DNA of 64,000 nt from Allocoprobacillus sp002160865 (GTDB lineage: Bacteria; Bacillota_I; Bacilli_A; Erysipelotrichales; Coprobacillaceae), in the NCBI RefSeq assembly GCF_042850985.1, contig NZ_AP031415.1, forward strand, positions 1,860,001 to 1,924,000, given 5' to 3'. Both the position numbers and the translations under genes were made by a program. Positions 1-8,947 of the stretch are shown here, piece after piece (the first letter of the stretch is position 1; every line of letters starts with the position of its first letter). The notes under the pieces are model-generated. The model saw nothing but the letters and a program-made list of their open reading frames with translations. It was not told the DNA's origin and did no database searches.

Positions 1-835
1 CTGCCATGGTCATTCCCATTGTCTGTGCACATCCACGTGCAATATCTATACAGCCTGAAAAATCAGTATAATCCTGAATAGCATACATAAAGACTCCTAA
101 AGCAACGCCCATACCTGAGACATTCATATAATTTTCAAAGACAAAATCAGCTATGACTGCAGCTCTATCAGCAATAATCATTTTCTTAAAATAACCCCAT
201 AACATTAACTGTAAGCCAAATTTCAAATCACGATAACTTGCTTTTTTGGGTGCATAAAGTTGGGGAGCCAGATCTTTAAATCTACCAATAGGTCCCTGAA
301 GAATTTGTGGAAAGAAAGACACAAATAAAGCCACTTTTGCCAGATTGCGTTCTGGTTCAATTTTCCCCCAATAAACATCAATAACATAAGACATGGTCTG
401 AAATGTATAGAAAGAAATTCCCAATGGTAGGATCAAATGAAGTGTTGGTATCTGACTTCCCAAAGACAATGTTTCTAATAAATGATTCATATTTTCTGAA
501 AAGAAATTAAAATATTTTAAAAATAATAAGATTCCAAAATTCAATACTAATGTGAGAATCAGTACTCTTTTTCTTTTCAAATGACATTTCTTTTTATATT
601 CTTTTGTTGATGTTTGACTCCTTTCCATCTGATATTGCTTGCCCATATACAGAGTAGCCATATAAGAACTCAGCGTCGTCAACAAAATAAATATCAAGAA
701 CTTCACACTTGCATAACAATAAAAAAAGTAACTGGAAAGCAGCAGAAAAATCCACTTCCACTTTGCGGGAACAAGAAAGCTTCCGACTAAAACAAATAAA
801 AAAAACAATAAAAAAACCAATGTATTAAAAGCCAT
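1..835 (-). CDS. MBOAT-family membrane O-acyltransferase (AlgI-type), 5' part only
   Basis: Only the first 278 residues are in the window; the gene continues past the left edge. The start ATG (833-835) has AAGGA 8 nt upstream. The protein opens with closely spaced hydrophobic helices rich in Phe/Leu, as in AlgI/PatA/DltB-type acyltransferases. It then carries the family signatures 'PLGISFYTFQTMSYVID' and, near the edge, 'YTDFSGCIDIARG', which matches the AlgI motif YxDFSGYSDIAIG. MBOAT proteins move acyl groups across the membrane to surface polymers such as alginate, peptidoglycan or teichoic acid. The acceptor cannot be told here: the catalytic His region and any partner SGNH/DltD-like gene would lie outside the window. 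Family assignment is firm; substrate is unknown. Confidence 0.85.
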   Translation of the reverse strand, partial: MAFNTLVFLLFFLFVLVGSFLVPAKWKWIFLLLSSYFFYCYASVKFLIFILLTTLSSYMATLYMGKQYQMERSQTSTKEYKKKCHLKRKRVLILTLVLNFGILLFLKYFNFFSENMNHLLETLSLGSQIPTLHLILPLGISFYTFQTMSYVIDVYWGKIEPERNLAKVALFVSFFPQILQGPIGRFKDLAPQLYAPKKASYRDLKFGLQLMLWGYFKKMIIADRAAVIADFVFENYMNVSGMGVALGVFMYAIQDYTDFSGCIDIARGCAQTMGMTMA

Positions 836-960
836 AAAATCATTCCTTATCAATCTTATTTTTCACTTCTTTTTTACAAAATTCATCATATAAAATTGTT
901 ATGAAATTACTATGGAAATTTTGTGTAATTCTTGTGTACTTTATAAAAGTTTCATTTCAA

Positions 961-994
961 AAAAAGAAGTCAATCATAACGATTGGCTTCTTTT
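961..994 (-). terminator. Rho-independent terminator after the TVP38/DedA gene
   Basis: Stem AAGAAGTCAATC / GATTGGCTTCTT around a short loop, with one G-T pair. On the minus strand it is followed by a T-run, and it sits about 70 nt after the 1067 stop. The flanking A and T runs mean it could work in both directions. Confidence 0.7.
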
Positions 995-1066
995 GATATA
1001 TCAATATAACATCACTTTAATCAAATCATTTTTATATGTATTAACCTGTACGGCAAAGCTCAACAT

Positions 1067-1648
1067 TTAAAAGAACTGTCCTAAAATGCCTAACAGCTCT
1101 TTTATTCCATAAGAATAGAAAAACAATCCTATTGGTTTACAAAGAATATTAATTATCATAAATTTTCTTGTTGACATACTGGTAAGACCAGCAATCATAC
1201 ATAATAAATCATCTGGAAAACCGGGCAGCAAAATTGCTAAAGAAAAAAAGATTTCAAATTTTTGACCTTTATCAAGCCATCCAATATATTTATCATATGT
1301 TTTTTGATCAGTGACTTTCAATATAAAATTTTGGCCATATTTTTTCACTAATCGAAAAACAATATAAGAACCAATAAGCAATCCTACATAATTATATAGA
1401 AAGCCTTCAACAGCTCCAAATACAATAACACCTATCCCACTACTGACACCACCAGGGATAATTGGAATAATGACCTGTACAATTTGAATAAGTATGAATA
1501 TAACAGGTGCGATAACCCCTGTTCTTTTTAAATATAACTGTAGACTTTCTGGATGAGACAAATAATGGGATTGTCCCAAATAAACAAGAAATAGACATAA
1601 TGCAACAGTTCCTGCCACTGTTAACCATTTCGTTGATTTTAAAGTCAT
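1067..1648 (-). CDS. TVP38/TMEM64 (DedA-superfamily) membrane protein
   Basis: A 193-residue integral membrane protein. The N-terminus is a single helix, then come the VTT/DedA-type features: 'IIPIIPGGVSSGIGVIVFG', the helix-turn region 'LLIGSYIVFRLVKKYG' and 'LLPGFPDDLLCMIAGLTSM', which resembles the conserved F/LPG(F/I)PxDxxxxxAG motif. Such proteins are implicated in lipid scrambling or membrane homeostasis; the substrate is not predictable. An upstream in-frame ATG exists, but GAGGTGG lies 5 nt before the ATG at 1646-1648, so I use that start. Transcribed alone, with a terminator at 961-994. Confidence 0.85.
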   Translation of the reverse strand: MTLKSTKWLTVAGTVALCLFLVYLGQSHYLSHPESLQLYLKRTGVIAPVIFILIQIVQVIIPIIPGGVSSGIGVIVFGAVEGFLYNYVGLLIGSYIVFRLVKKYGQNFILKVTDQKTYDKYIGWLDKGQKFEIFFSLAILLPGFPDDLLCMIAGLTSMSTRKFMIINILCKPIGLFFYSYGIKELLGILGQFF

Positions 1649-1789
1649 ACTTTCCACCTCAGTAAAAGTATAACCCCAAAAAAAGAATAAAATAATGTAC
1701 AAATTCTTAATATTTTCTAAATATTTTGTATTTTGACTTATTTTTCTAATTAAAATAAATCAAAGTCGATCATGATTTAGACACACCCT

Positions 1790-2266
1790 TTATTTTTCAT
1801 GAATCTTCTTACCTGAAATATGTTCAATTTCAATAGCAACCAGTTGAACACGATCAATACTCTTTTTAATGACATATTCCACTTCTTCTACTGTTGGGAA
1901 ATATTTTAAAGCTAATGTTCTCGTTTTATCTTCTGTGACTTGACGATCTTCAATCAATTTGGCACGCCCAAAGACAACACAAGAGGATACATAAAAAGCC
2001 CAATCTCCCTCTACCAGATAACCATCATCCCATGTTGTCAAACAGATTTTATCATTAGCTTTTATTGCATCAATCTTATGTCCAGCTTTTGCACTATGAA
2101 AATAAATTTTATTTTCATCTTCATCATAATAAAAATTAATAGGAATTGTATATGGATAACCATCATCTCCATGAACTGATAATGCTGCTCTTCTATTCTT
2201 TTTTAATAACTCTTTAGCTTCTTCTACAGAAATCTCATTTTTCACTCTTCTCATGTTTCTAAACAT
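1790..2266 (-). CDS. Pyridoxamine 5'-phosphate oxidase-like flavoprotein (NimA/PNPOx family)
   Basis: A 158-residue split-barrel protein of the FMN-binding PNPOx-like family that includes NimA. Typical features are the N-terminal helix 'SVEEAKELLKK', the barrel strand 'RAALSVHGDDGYPYTIPINF', then 'KIYFHSAKAGHKIDAIK' and 'ICLTTWD', and a C-terminal region ending 'IEIEHISGKKI'. NimA-type members bind flavin and some reduce nitroimidazoles; most are uncharacterised, so no resistance role is claimed. The start is supported by AGGAAGGA upstream. It stands alone with no partner gene. Confidence 0.85.
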   Translation of the reverse strand: MFRNMRRVKNEISVEEAKELLKKNRRAALSVHGDDGYPYTIPINFYYDEDENKIYFHSAKAGHKIDAIKANDKICLTTWDDGYLVEGDWAFYVSSCVVFGRAKLIEDRQVTEDKTRTLALKYFPTVEEVEYVIKKSIDRVQLVAIEIEHISGKKIHEK

Positions 2267-2350
2267 AACAAAATCCTTCCTCTTTCACTATTTCTTTACT
2301 CTATTATAAAACAATTCTCTATCAATAATAAAATGTTAAAAACATTAACA

Positions 2351-2380
2351 AAAAATCAGACCTGTTAAATAAGTCTGATT
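2351..2380 (-). terminator. Terminator of the ppk-pfk unit
   Basis: AATCAGAC / GTCTGATT stem with an 11-nt loop, followed on the minus strand by TTTTTGTTAA. It lies just after the phosphofructokinase stop. Confidence 0.75.
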
Positions 2381-2391
2381 CTTAATGATCT

Positions 2392-3477
2392 TCACTTTGA
2401 CAAAGTCATCTCATCACCAAAAGAAATTCCCATCAGTTTAGCATTTTTGACAGTATCACCTTGTACATCAACATATTTTAATTTTCCAGCAGTTTCTTCT
2501 AATGGAATAGCATCAAGACGATGATTGACAAAAACAACCAGTTTTCCAAAATCCTTATTCATAATCAGTTTGGCACCTTCTATACCAAATAATGTTGATA
2601 TTTCTCGATCATATGCACAAGGCTGTCCACCGCGTTGAGCATGTCCGGCACAAGATACACGTATTTCTTTATCAATATAATGTGATAACTTATTGGCGAT
2701 TTCATAAACAACAGAATGTCCTTCTCGCGTTGCGACTTTCAATTTATATTGTTTCTTTGAAAGCAGTGATTCTTCTTTAGAAATAGCCCCTTCTGCACAG
2801 GCAATCACAATATGTTTTTTTCCTGCTTTCACTTTCTTTTCAATCTCTCCTGCAACAACTTCGATGTCATAAGGGATTTCAGGTAATAGAATAATATCAG
2901 CACCAGCGGCAATTCCAGCTGATAAGCAGATATGTCCGACTTTATGTCCCATGATTTCCACAACAAACACACGGCTATGACTGGCAGCAGTTGTTTGAAT
3001 TTCATCTAAATATCTTGTTGCGATGTCAATAGCTGACTGAAAACCAAATGTATAATCTGTTCCCCATGTATCATTATCAATGGTTTTAGGCAACCCAATA
3101 ACATTCAATCCTTCCTGTGATAACAGATTGGCAGTTTTTAATGATCCATTACCACCAAGAATGGCTAAACAGTCTAATTTTAATTTTTGATATGTTTTTT
3201 TCATAGCAGCCACTTTATCAAAACCATTTTCAATCACACGCATTTTATTAAATGGACATCTTGAAGTCCCTAAAATAGTACCACCAAGATTCAATATATC
3301 TTCAAAATCTTCAGGTTTCATAATACGATAGTTTTCATACATAAGACCTTTATACCCATCTAAAAAACCAATAATTTCAATATCTTTTTTCTGTTGATAG
3401 AGTGTTTTCGCAATTCCACGCATTGTCGCATTCAATGCCTGACAATCACCTCCACTTGTTAAAAAACCAACCCTCAC
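2392..3477 (-). CDS. 6-phosphofructokinase, GGNG variant
   Basis: A 361-residue PfkA-superfamily enzyme expected to phosphorylate fructose 6-phosphate. Phosphate-donor loop 'VGFLTSGGDCQALNATMRG', substrate loop 'PKTIDNDTWGTDYTFGFQSA' and 'EIMGHKVGH' are present. Two determinants are unusual. The usual GGDGS metal/phosphate motif reads GGNGS (Asn110 in place of the Mg-binding Asp), and the loop has PKTIDND (Lys where ATP-type enzymes have Gly124, a feature of PPi-dependent and actinobacterial group III enzymes), while the Gly104-equivalent is ATP-like. Phosphate donor is therefore uncertain. It begins 4 bp after the polyphosphate kinase stop, so the two are cotranscribed. A second, canonical PfkA is encoded at 20448-21407. 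Confidence 0.85.
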   Translation of the reverse strand: MRVGFLTSGGDCQALNATMRGIAKTLYQQKKDIEIIGFLDGYKGLMYENYRIMKPEDFEDILNLGGTILGTSRCPFNKMRVIENGFDKVAAMKKTYQKLKLDCLAILGGNGSLKTANLLSQEGLNVIGLPKTIDNDTWGTDYTFGFQSAIDIATRYLDEIQTTAASHSRVFVVEIMGHKVGHICLSAGIAAGADIILLPEIPYDIEVVAGEIEKKVKAGKKHIVIACAEGAISKEESLLSKKQYKLKVATREGHSVVYEIANKLSHYIDKEIRVSCAGHAQRGGQPCAYDREISTLFGIEGAKLIMNKDFGKLVVFVNHRLDAIPLEETAGKLKYVDVQGDTVKNAKLMGISFGDEMTLSK

Positions 3478-3481
3478 AATC

Positions 3482-5533
3482 TCACTCCTTTACATCAATT
3501 CCCTTTTTGAAGAAATATTCCTGACTATTCATAGGTGTCTGTTTATTTTTAATACGCTTGTAACTTCCATCACCTAATAATTCACAAGCCTTAACATTAT
3601 CATTCAACATCGTATGGAACATTGAACAAATAATTCTTTGAATCTTCTTATCATAGATAGGCGTTGCTACTTCAACACGTCTTTCCAAATTTCTTGTCAT
3701 TAAATCAGCTGAAGAAATATAAACCTTTTTATCTTCACCTGTTCCAAAAATATAAATACGTGAGTGTTCCAGATAACGTCCAACAATAGAAATTACTCGA
3801 ATATTATCAGTATAACCTTCAACATGAGGAATAATACAACAAATACCTCTAACAATCATATCAATCTTGACTCCAGCCTGACTAGCTTCAATCAGTTTAT
3901 TAATCATTGTTTTTGATGTCACAGAATTACACTTAAATCCAACATAAGCTTCTTTCCCTTGTTTAGCTAAAGCAATCTGTTCATCAATATATTCGCATAT
4001 CTTTGATAACATACAATGTGGTGCAACCATTAAATGCTCAGTATGTGACATTGTTTCACCTAAACTCAAATGATTAAAAACATCATTAATTTCTTCACCT
4101 AATTCATGATTATGTGTCATTAAAGATAAATCTGTATAAAGCTTCGCCGTGTTTTCATTATAATTTCCTGTTCCAATCTGCGAAACATATTGAACACCTT
4201 GATTATTTTTATAAGTAATTAAACACAATTTAGAATGAACCTTATAACCATCCAATCCATAAATCACACGACATCCAGCAGCCTCTAAACGTTTTGACCA
4301 GTCAATATTATTTTCCTCATCAAAACGAGCTCTTAATTCCACTAAAACGACAACTTCCTTACCATTATCGGCAGCTCTAATTAATGATTTGACAATCTTT
4401 GAATTTTTAGCTACACGGTAAAGTGTCATCTTGATGCTAGCCACATGAGGATCACGACTGGCTTCATCTAAGAGTCTTAAAAATGGTGACATAGATTCAA
4501 AAGGATAAGCCAGTAAAATATCTTTTTTACTGATTTGTTTAATCATTGGTACAGCATTTTCTACCATTGGACTATTTCTTGGCTCTAATTTCTTATAAAA
4601 TAACTGTGGATGTAACATTCGTAAATGATCACGCAAAGTGCCAATGAATCCTAAATCCAATGGTGCTTGAGATAGGAACACTTGATTTTTCTTTAAATTC
4701 AAGAAATTCATCAACATCATAATTTCCAATTCTTCCAATCCTTCAGATATTTCCAGACGGATTGGACATAATTTACGACGCTGTTTGATTAATGTTTCCA
4801 TCATTTCACGATAATCTTCATGCCCTTCTAAAGAATGATCATCTTCATCAATATCAGCACTTCTTGTCACACGAATAAATCCTTTATTTTTAATCGTATA
4901 CTTACTAAACACTTTTGATACAAAATGTAAAATAATATCTTCAACCAAAATAAATTGTCCCTGCATACTTGGTACTGCCAACATTCTTTCATCAATCGCA
5001 TTCCCACAAGAAACAATCCCCATTTTGCGTTTTCCTTTTTTTGATTCTAATTGAACAATAATGTATAACTCCTTATTATTCAAAAAAGGAAATGGCTGTC
5101 TTTTAGATACCACCTGTGGTGAAATCAATGGTAAGATTTCTGAATCAAAGTATTTTTCAAAATACTTACGATCTTCTTTATTTTTTAATTGATGATATTT
5201 GACAATACCCCAACCGTATTCTTTTAAATCATCCATAATACGTGCATAAATACGATCTTTTTTACGATTTAAAAATCCCACTCTCATTAAACAGGCTTTT
5301 AATTGTTCTTCTCCTGTCATTTGTGTTTTATTATCTTTAGATGATGGATAAAATAACATTTGATCATACAATGTTCCAATACGGACCATAAAGAATTCAT
5401 CCATATTTGATTGAAAGATAGACACAAAATTCAACTGTTCTCCTAACGGTACTTTTTTATCCTTTGCCTGCATTAAAACACGATCATTAAACTTTAACCA
5501 CGATAACTCTCTATTTTCTCTACAACCTTTCAT
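3482..5533 (-). CDS. ppk1: Polyphosphate kinase 1
   Basis: A 683-residue PPK1, which reversibly makes polyphosphate from ATP. The N-terminal domain starts 'RELSWLKFNDRVL' and includes 'NMDEFFMVRIG'. Both phospholipase-D-like catalytic histidines are visible: His433 in 'YKVHSKLCLI' (the autophosphorylated residue of the family) and His590 in 'LEHSRIYIFGTG'. Length matches the family (about 690). The start ATG has AGGAGGTC upstream (plus-strand gacctcct). It forms an operon with the unusual phosphofructokinase just downstream. Upstream it shares a divergent intergenic region with the flavodiiron gene. Confidence 0.95.
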   Translation of the reverse strand: MKGCRENRELSWLKFNDRVLMQAKDKKVPLGEQLNFVSIFQSNMDEFFMVRIGTLYDQMLFYPSSKDNKTQMTGEEQLKACLMRVGFLNRKKDRIYARIMDDLKEYGWGIVKYHQLKNKEDRKYFEKYFDSEILPLISPQVVSKRQPFPFLNNKELYIIVQLESKKGKRKMGIVSCGNAIDERMLAVPSMQGQFILVEDIILHFVSKVFSKYTIKNKGFIRVTRSADIDEDDHSLEGHEDYREMMETLIKQRRKLCPIRLEISEGLEELEIMMLMNFLNLKKNQVFLSQAPLDLGFIGTLRDHLRMLHPQLFYKKLEPRNSPMVENAVPMIKQISKKDILLAYPFESMSPFLRLLDEASRDPHVASIKMTLYRVAKNSKIVKSLIRAADNGKEVVVLVELRARFDEENNIDWSKRLEAAGCRVIYGLDGYKVHSKLCLITYKNNQGVQYVSQIGTGNYNENTAKLYTDLSLMTHNHELGEEINDVFNHLSLGETMSHTEHLMVAPHCMLSKICEYIDEQIALAKQGKEAYVGFKCNSVTSKTMINKLIEASQAGVKIDMIVRGICCIIPHVEGYTDNIRVISIVGRYLEHSRIYIFGTGEDKKVYISSADLMTRNLERRVEVATPIYDKKIQRIICSMFHTMLNDNVKACELLGDGSYKRIKNKQTPMNSQEYFFKKGIDVKE

Positions 5534-5700
5534 ATTGACCTCCTTTATTTATTACTAAAAAAATAATATGTCTTGTATAGATTATCAAGACTATTTTCTT
5601 TGTTTTACAAAAACTTAAGGTTTTCTTTACATGAGCTTCATATATTTATTTTACACTTTTTTGACTTGAAAATAAACCATTTTATGTTGAAGTCATTAGA

Positions 5701-5729
5701 TTGATTTTTTATAGAGATATGTCTATAAT
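5701..5729 (+). promoter_or_regulatory. Sigma-A promoter of the flavodiiron gene
   Basis: TTGATT (5701-5706), a 17-bp spacer and TATAAT (5724-5729). GGAGG at 5742-5746 and ATG at 5755 follow, giving a short leader. Confidence 0.75.
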
Positions 5730-5754
5730 TATAAAGGAAATGGAGGAATAAAAA

Positions 5755-7545
5755 ATGTTAATAACAAACGATATCAAATACGTTGGTGTCAATGATCATC
5801 AAGTTGATTTATTTGAAGGACAATATCATGTCCCTCATGGTATGTCTTATAACTCATATGTCATTTTAGATGAAAAGATTGCAATTATGGATACAGTTGA
5901 TATTCATTTTACTCATGAATGGTTAGATCAGATTGCTGAAGTGTTAGATGGAAAACAGCCAGATTATTTAATTATTCAGCATATGGAACCTGATCATTCA
6001 GCAAATATTTTAAACTTCATGAAAGTTTATCCTCAAACAACAATTGTCGGTAATGCGAAAACATTTATGATGATGGATCAGTTTTTCTCTTTAAATTCAA
6101 ATTATCAACGATTAGTTGTTAAAAACGGTGAAGAACTATGTTTAGGAAAACATACTTTATCATTTGTCTTTGCTCCAATGGTACACTGGCCAGAAGTCAT
6201 GATGACTTATGATCAAAAAGAAAAAGTTTTGTTCTCTGCTGATGGTTTTGGTAAATTTGGTGCTAATGATGTAAATGAAGATTGGGATGATGAAGCACGT
6301 CGTTATTATATTGGTATTGTTGGAAAATATGGAGCACAGGTACAGGCAGTGCTTAAAAAAGCTGCTGGTTTAGACATTCAAACGATTTGTCCATTACATG
6401 GACCTGTTCTTAAAGATAATCTTTCACACTATATCAACTTATACCAGACTTGGTCATCATATAGTGTAGAAACTGATGGTATTATGATTGCTTACAGTTC
6501 TATTTATGGTCATACCAAAAAAGCTGTTGATTTACTGGCATCAAAATTAACTGAAAAAGGATGTCCAAAAGTTGTTGTTCATGATTTAGCACGTGAGGAT
6601 ATGGCATTATGTGTCAGTGATGCTTTTCGCTATGGTAAACTTGTTTTAGCTTCTGTCACATATAATGCTGATGTTTTCCCATTCATGAAAGACTTTATTC
6701 ATCATTTAACAGAAAGAAACTTCCAGAATCGTACTGTGGCTTTAATGGAAAATGGTTCATGGGCACCAATGGCTTGTAAAGTTATGAAAGCCATGTTAGA
6801 AAATTGTAAGAATATCACTTGGGCAGAAAATCATATCACTGTTAAATCTGCATTAAACAGTGAAAGCAGTGAAGCGATTGAAAAATTAAGCGATGAATTA
6901 TGTCGTGATTACATTGCGAAATCTAATGATAAAGCAAATAAACATGACATGACTGCTTTATTTAAGATTGGTTATGGATTATATGTTGTGACAAGCAATG
7001 ATGGAAAACAAGATAATGGTTTAATTGTCAATACTGTGACACAATTAACAGATAATCCAAATAGAGTTGCGGTCAATATCAATAAACAAAACTATTCTCA
7101 TCATGTCATTAAACAAACAGGAAAATTAAATGTGAACTGTCTATCAGTAGATGCTCCATTTAGTATCTTTGAAAGATTTGGTTTCCAAAGTGGTCGTACT
7201 GTTAATAAATTTGAAGGTTTTGAACCATTACACTCTGATAATGGTCTGGCATTCTTACCAAGATATATCAATGCATTCATGTCTTTAGAAGTAGAAGATT
7301 ATGTTGATTTACAGACACATGGTATGTTCATTTGTAAAGTGACTGAAGCTCGTGTGATTTCTGATTTAGATACAATGACTTATACATATTATCAAAATCA
7401 TGTCAAACCAAAACCTCAAACTGAAGGTAAAAAGGGATATGTATGTAAAATCTGTGGTTATGTCTACGAAGGTGATGTTCTTCCAGAAGATTTCATCTGT
7501 CCATTATGTAAACATGGTGTTGTAGATTTTGAACCTATTCAATAA
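5755..7545 (+). CDS. Flavodiiron protein with flavin-reductase-like and rubredoxin domains
   Basis: A 596-residue multidomain oxygen or NO reductase. Residues about 1-245 are a metallo-beta-lactamase diiron domain with the full ligand set: His76, Glu78, Asp80 and His81 in HMEPDH, then His144, Asp163 and His215. A flavodoxin domain follows ('IAYSSIYGHTKKAVDLLA', FMN loop), then a flavin-reductase-like split barrel (about 400-550) and a C-terminal rubredoxin with Cys564/567 and Cys582/585. The protein therefore carries its own electron wire; NAD(P)H-linked electrons would enter through the flavin-reductase part or an external reductase. In anaerobes such proteins scavenge O2 to water. Own promoter and terminator; monocistronic. 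GGAGG supports the start. Confidence 0.92.
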   Translation: MLITNDIKYVGVNDHQVDLFEGQYHVPHGMSYNSYVILDEKIAIMDTVDIHFTHEWLDQIAEVLDGKQPDYLIIQHMEPDHSANILNFMKVYPQTTIVGNAKTFMMMDQFFSLNSNYQRLVVKNGEELCLGKHTLSFVFAPMVHWPEVMMTYDQKEKVLFSADGFGKFGANDVNEDWDDEARRYYIGIVGKYGAQVQAVLKKAAGLDIQTICPLHGPVLKDNLSHYINLYQTWSSYSVETDGIMIAYSSIYGHTKKAVDLLASKLTEKGCPKVVVHDLAREDMALCVSDAFRYGKLVLASVTYNADVFPFMKDFIHHLTERNFQNRTVALMENGSWAPMACKVMKAMLENCKNITWAENHITVKSALNSESSEAIEKLSDELCRDYIAKSNDKANKHDMTALFKIGYGLYVVTSNDGKQDNGLIVNTVTQLTDNPNRVAVNINKQNYSHHVIKQTGKLNVNCLSVDAPFSIFERFGFQSGRTVNKFEGFEPLHSDNGLAFLPRYINAFMSLEVEDYVDLQTHGMFICKVTEARVISDLDTMTYTYYQNHVKPKPQTEGKKGYVCKICGYVYEGDVLPEDFICPLCKHGVVDFEPIQ

Positions 7546-7547
7546 AG

Positions 7548-7605
7548 AAAGAGGCATCAACCAAAATAGAGTCATTTCACTCTATAGAGGTTACAGCCTC
7601 TTTTT
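7548..7605 (+). terminator. Composite terminator after the flavodiiron gene
   Basis: Outer stem AAAGAGGC (7548-7555) / GCCTCTTT (7596-7603) with a T-run, enclosing a second perfect hairpin TAGAGT-catttc-ACTCTA (7567-7584). The branched shape is more elaborate than usual. Confidence 0.7.
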
Positions 7606-7644
7606 ATTGACAAAAAATCATTAAATTGAAAATGGATTAGCAGC

Positions 7645-7965
7645 TCACTGATCATGGTTGGTATTCTCTTCTTCCGTCACTGGTTCAATAGCTTTTTGCA
7701 ATACAGCAACATATTTTTGAAATTCATCTTTACCAAAATTAGTTAAATGATATGTCGTTAAAGGTTTGTCATTATATATGACTTTATGCTTTAAAATAAA
7801 TTGATTTTGAATAAGTTTATTTAAATGCGTTGCCATATTTCCATCAGTACAATGACAAATTTCTTTTAATTTTTTATAGGAAAGATCTCCTTGATATAAA
7901 CTAGCAATAATTTGTAATCTTATATTTGATTCAAACATCTTTGATAAATGAGTTATGTTATTCAT
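7645..7965 (-). CDS. Winged-helix transcriptional regulator
   Basis: A 106-residue protein. The N-terminal two thirds form a winged helix of the ArsR/MarR-like 'HTH_34' type: 'SNIRLQIIASLYQGDLSYKK', then a recognition-helix region 'DGNMATHLNKLIQNQFI' and a wing 'KPLTTYHLTNFGKDEF'. There are no clustered Cys/His, so a metal sensor is unlikely. The start is fixed by AGGAGG 8 nt upstream. Usual partners of such regulators are membrane or efflux genes next door, but here the neighbouring DNA is decayed, so its target is not visible. Confidence 0.75.
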   Translation of the reverse strand: MNNITHLSKMFESNIRLQIIASLYQGDLSYKKLKEICHCTDGNMATHLNKLIQNQFILKHKVIYNDKPLTTYHLTNFGKDEFQKYVAVLQKAIEPVTEEENTNHDQ

Positions 7966-8168
7966 CGTTATCGCCTCCTATACAACTCAAGACATAAAAA
8001 TTGTTGTGTTTTTTCTCATTTAAAAGATCATCTGCATCATTTTATGATTGTTCTATCAATAACCATTTTTCTAAGACTTTCATCAATGTATTTCTCTTTA
8101 TTATTTAAATTCTTACTTTATTTTAGCATAATATAACTATAATAAGAACTTTTTTATTATTATATAAT

Positions 8169-8271
8169 CTCAATTATTCATGAGTTTATAATATAATTAT
8201 GAAATTTCTTTATTTCATGGACATTTTCTTGTCTTATTTACCCATTGAGTGAATCGTTTTTTATATACAAT
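8169..8271. repeat. Diverged direct duplication, copy A
   Basis: About 100 bp beginning ctcaattattcatgag and ending ttttttatatacaat. It is recognisably repeated, with substitutions and a short insertion, at 9211-9330 in the same orientation. Shared blocks include 'aatataat.atgaaat', 'ctttat.t.atgga' and 'gttttttatatacaat'. The rest of 7966-8259 is AT-rich with nothing I can support. Confidence 0.6.
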
Positions 8272-8288
8272 AAAAGTTCCTGTATAAT
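8260..8288 (+). promoter_or_regulatory. Possible promoter at the end of duplication copy A
   Basis: TTTATA (8260-8265), 17-bp spacer and TGTATAAT (-10 at 8283-8288). It precedes an AAGGAG site and a 38-codon ORF. The -35 is weak. Confidence 0.4.
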
Positions 8289-8324
8289 ATAGATATTCAA
8301 AAAGACAATACAAGGAGCACTTAT

Positions 8325-8441
8325 ATGCTACTATCTATTTTCAATTTTGATACCATAAATTTTAACGGTGACGACATTTCCTATGATAGTGACAATATCT
8401 TACTTCTTTCTGCTTTTAAAAAGTGCAATCTCTTTTTTTAA
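8325..8441 (+). CDS. Small ORF of 38 residues, unknown
   Basis: Encodes a 38-residue peptide beginning MLLSIFNFDTINFNG and ending KKCNLFF. Support comes from position only: an extended -10 TGTATAAT and an AAGGAG lie 7 nt before the ATG. The composition (acidic middle, hydrophobic ends) matches no family I recognise. It may equally be the 5' stub of a lost gene, because the surrounding 2 kb is full of decayed sequence. Nothing else is visible from 8442 to 8646. Confidence 0.25.
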   Translation: MLLSIFNFDTINFNGDDISYDSDNILLLSAFKKCNLFF

Positions 8442-8646
8442 CTAGATTCCATTTCTTTCCATGATACAAGAAGATTGCTTAAATATTCCAATTATGACAC
8501 TGTAAGCTAAATTTTTTAGATTATTTCAATCAAGTTAATCAAAGTCTGATATAAAAATCATCCTTTCTAAAAAAACAATCTTTAAAATGAATTGACTCTA
8601 TGATATCATTTCAATAATCAAATTATGTTTTATATATTTTTTATCA

Positions 8647-8945
8647 TTAACCCTCAACGTCATGATTATCTGTTTTTTCATTTATATCTGACTCACCAAT
8701 AATTCTATTTTTAAAATATAAGTCCCAGCTTCTTTTCTTCACTTTATAGAGGTTGTTGTTGGAAAAGCTAAAAATAAATCTTTATCAATAGTATTTACTA
8801 AAACACAATAATATTTCATTCCAAATTCAGGATTAACATTACCTTTTAAATCAATTAAATAAATACCCCCATTTCTTATTTTATTCACAATACATTTCTT
8901 CCCATAAAAAAAGGATACCTTTGTATCCATGTCTTCGTAAATCAT
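8647..8945 (-). pseudogene. Frameshifted small protein, PemK/MazF- or ToxN-like N-terminus
   Basis: The first frame (8739-8945) gives 68 residues with 'GGIYLIDLKGNVNPEFGMKY' then 'YCVLVNTIDKDLFLAFPTTTS'. This pattern resembles the SH3-like barrel start of PemK/MazF/ToxN toxins (G-x-I-Y-x-x-D ... hyy-V-hh ... h-P-h-T-S). It stops at TGA. A shift of one base at 'ataaagtgaag' opens 31 more residues (KKRSWDLYFKNRIIGESD...) to a TAA at 8647-8649. There is no good ribosome site upstream. I read it as a broken toxin-like gene, though a functional frameshift cannot be excluded. The homology is weak and by eye only. Confidence 0.35.
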
Positions 8946-8947
8946 AT

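Noticed and set aside
1067..1702. Longer 211-residue start for the TVP38 protein
   Set aside because: The only good ribosome site (GAGGTGG) lies inside the extension, just before the ATG at 1646-1648.
7548..7605. Branched hairpin after the flavodiiron gene considered as a riboswitch
   Set aside because: It is downstream of the gene, ends in a T-run and shows no conserved aptamer sequence.
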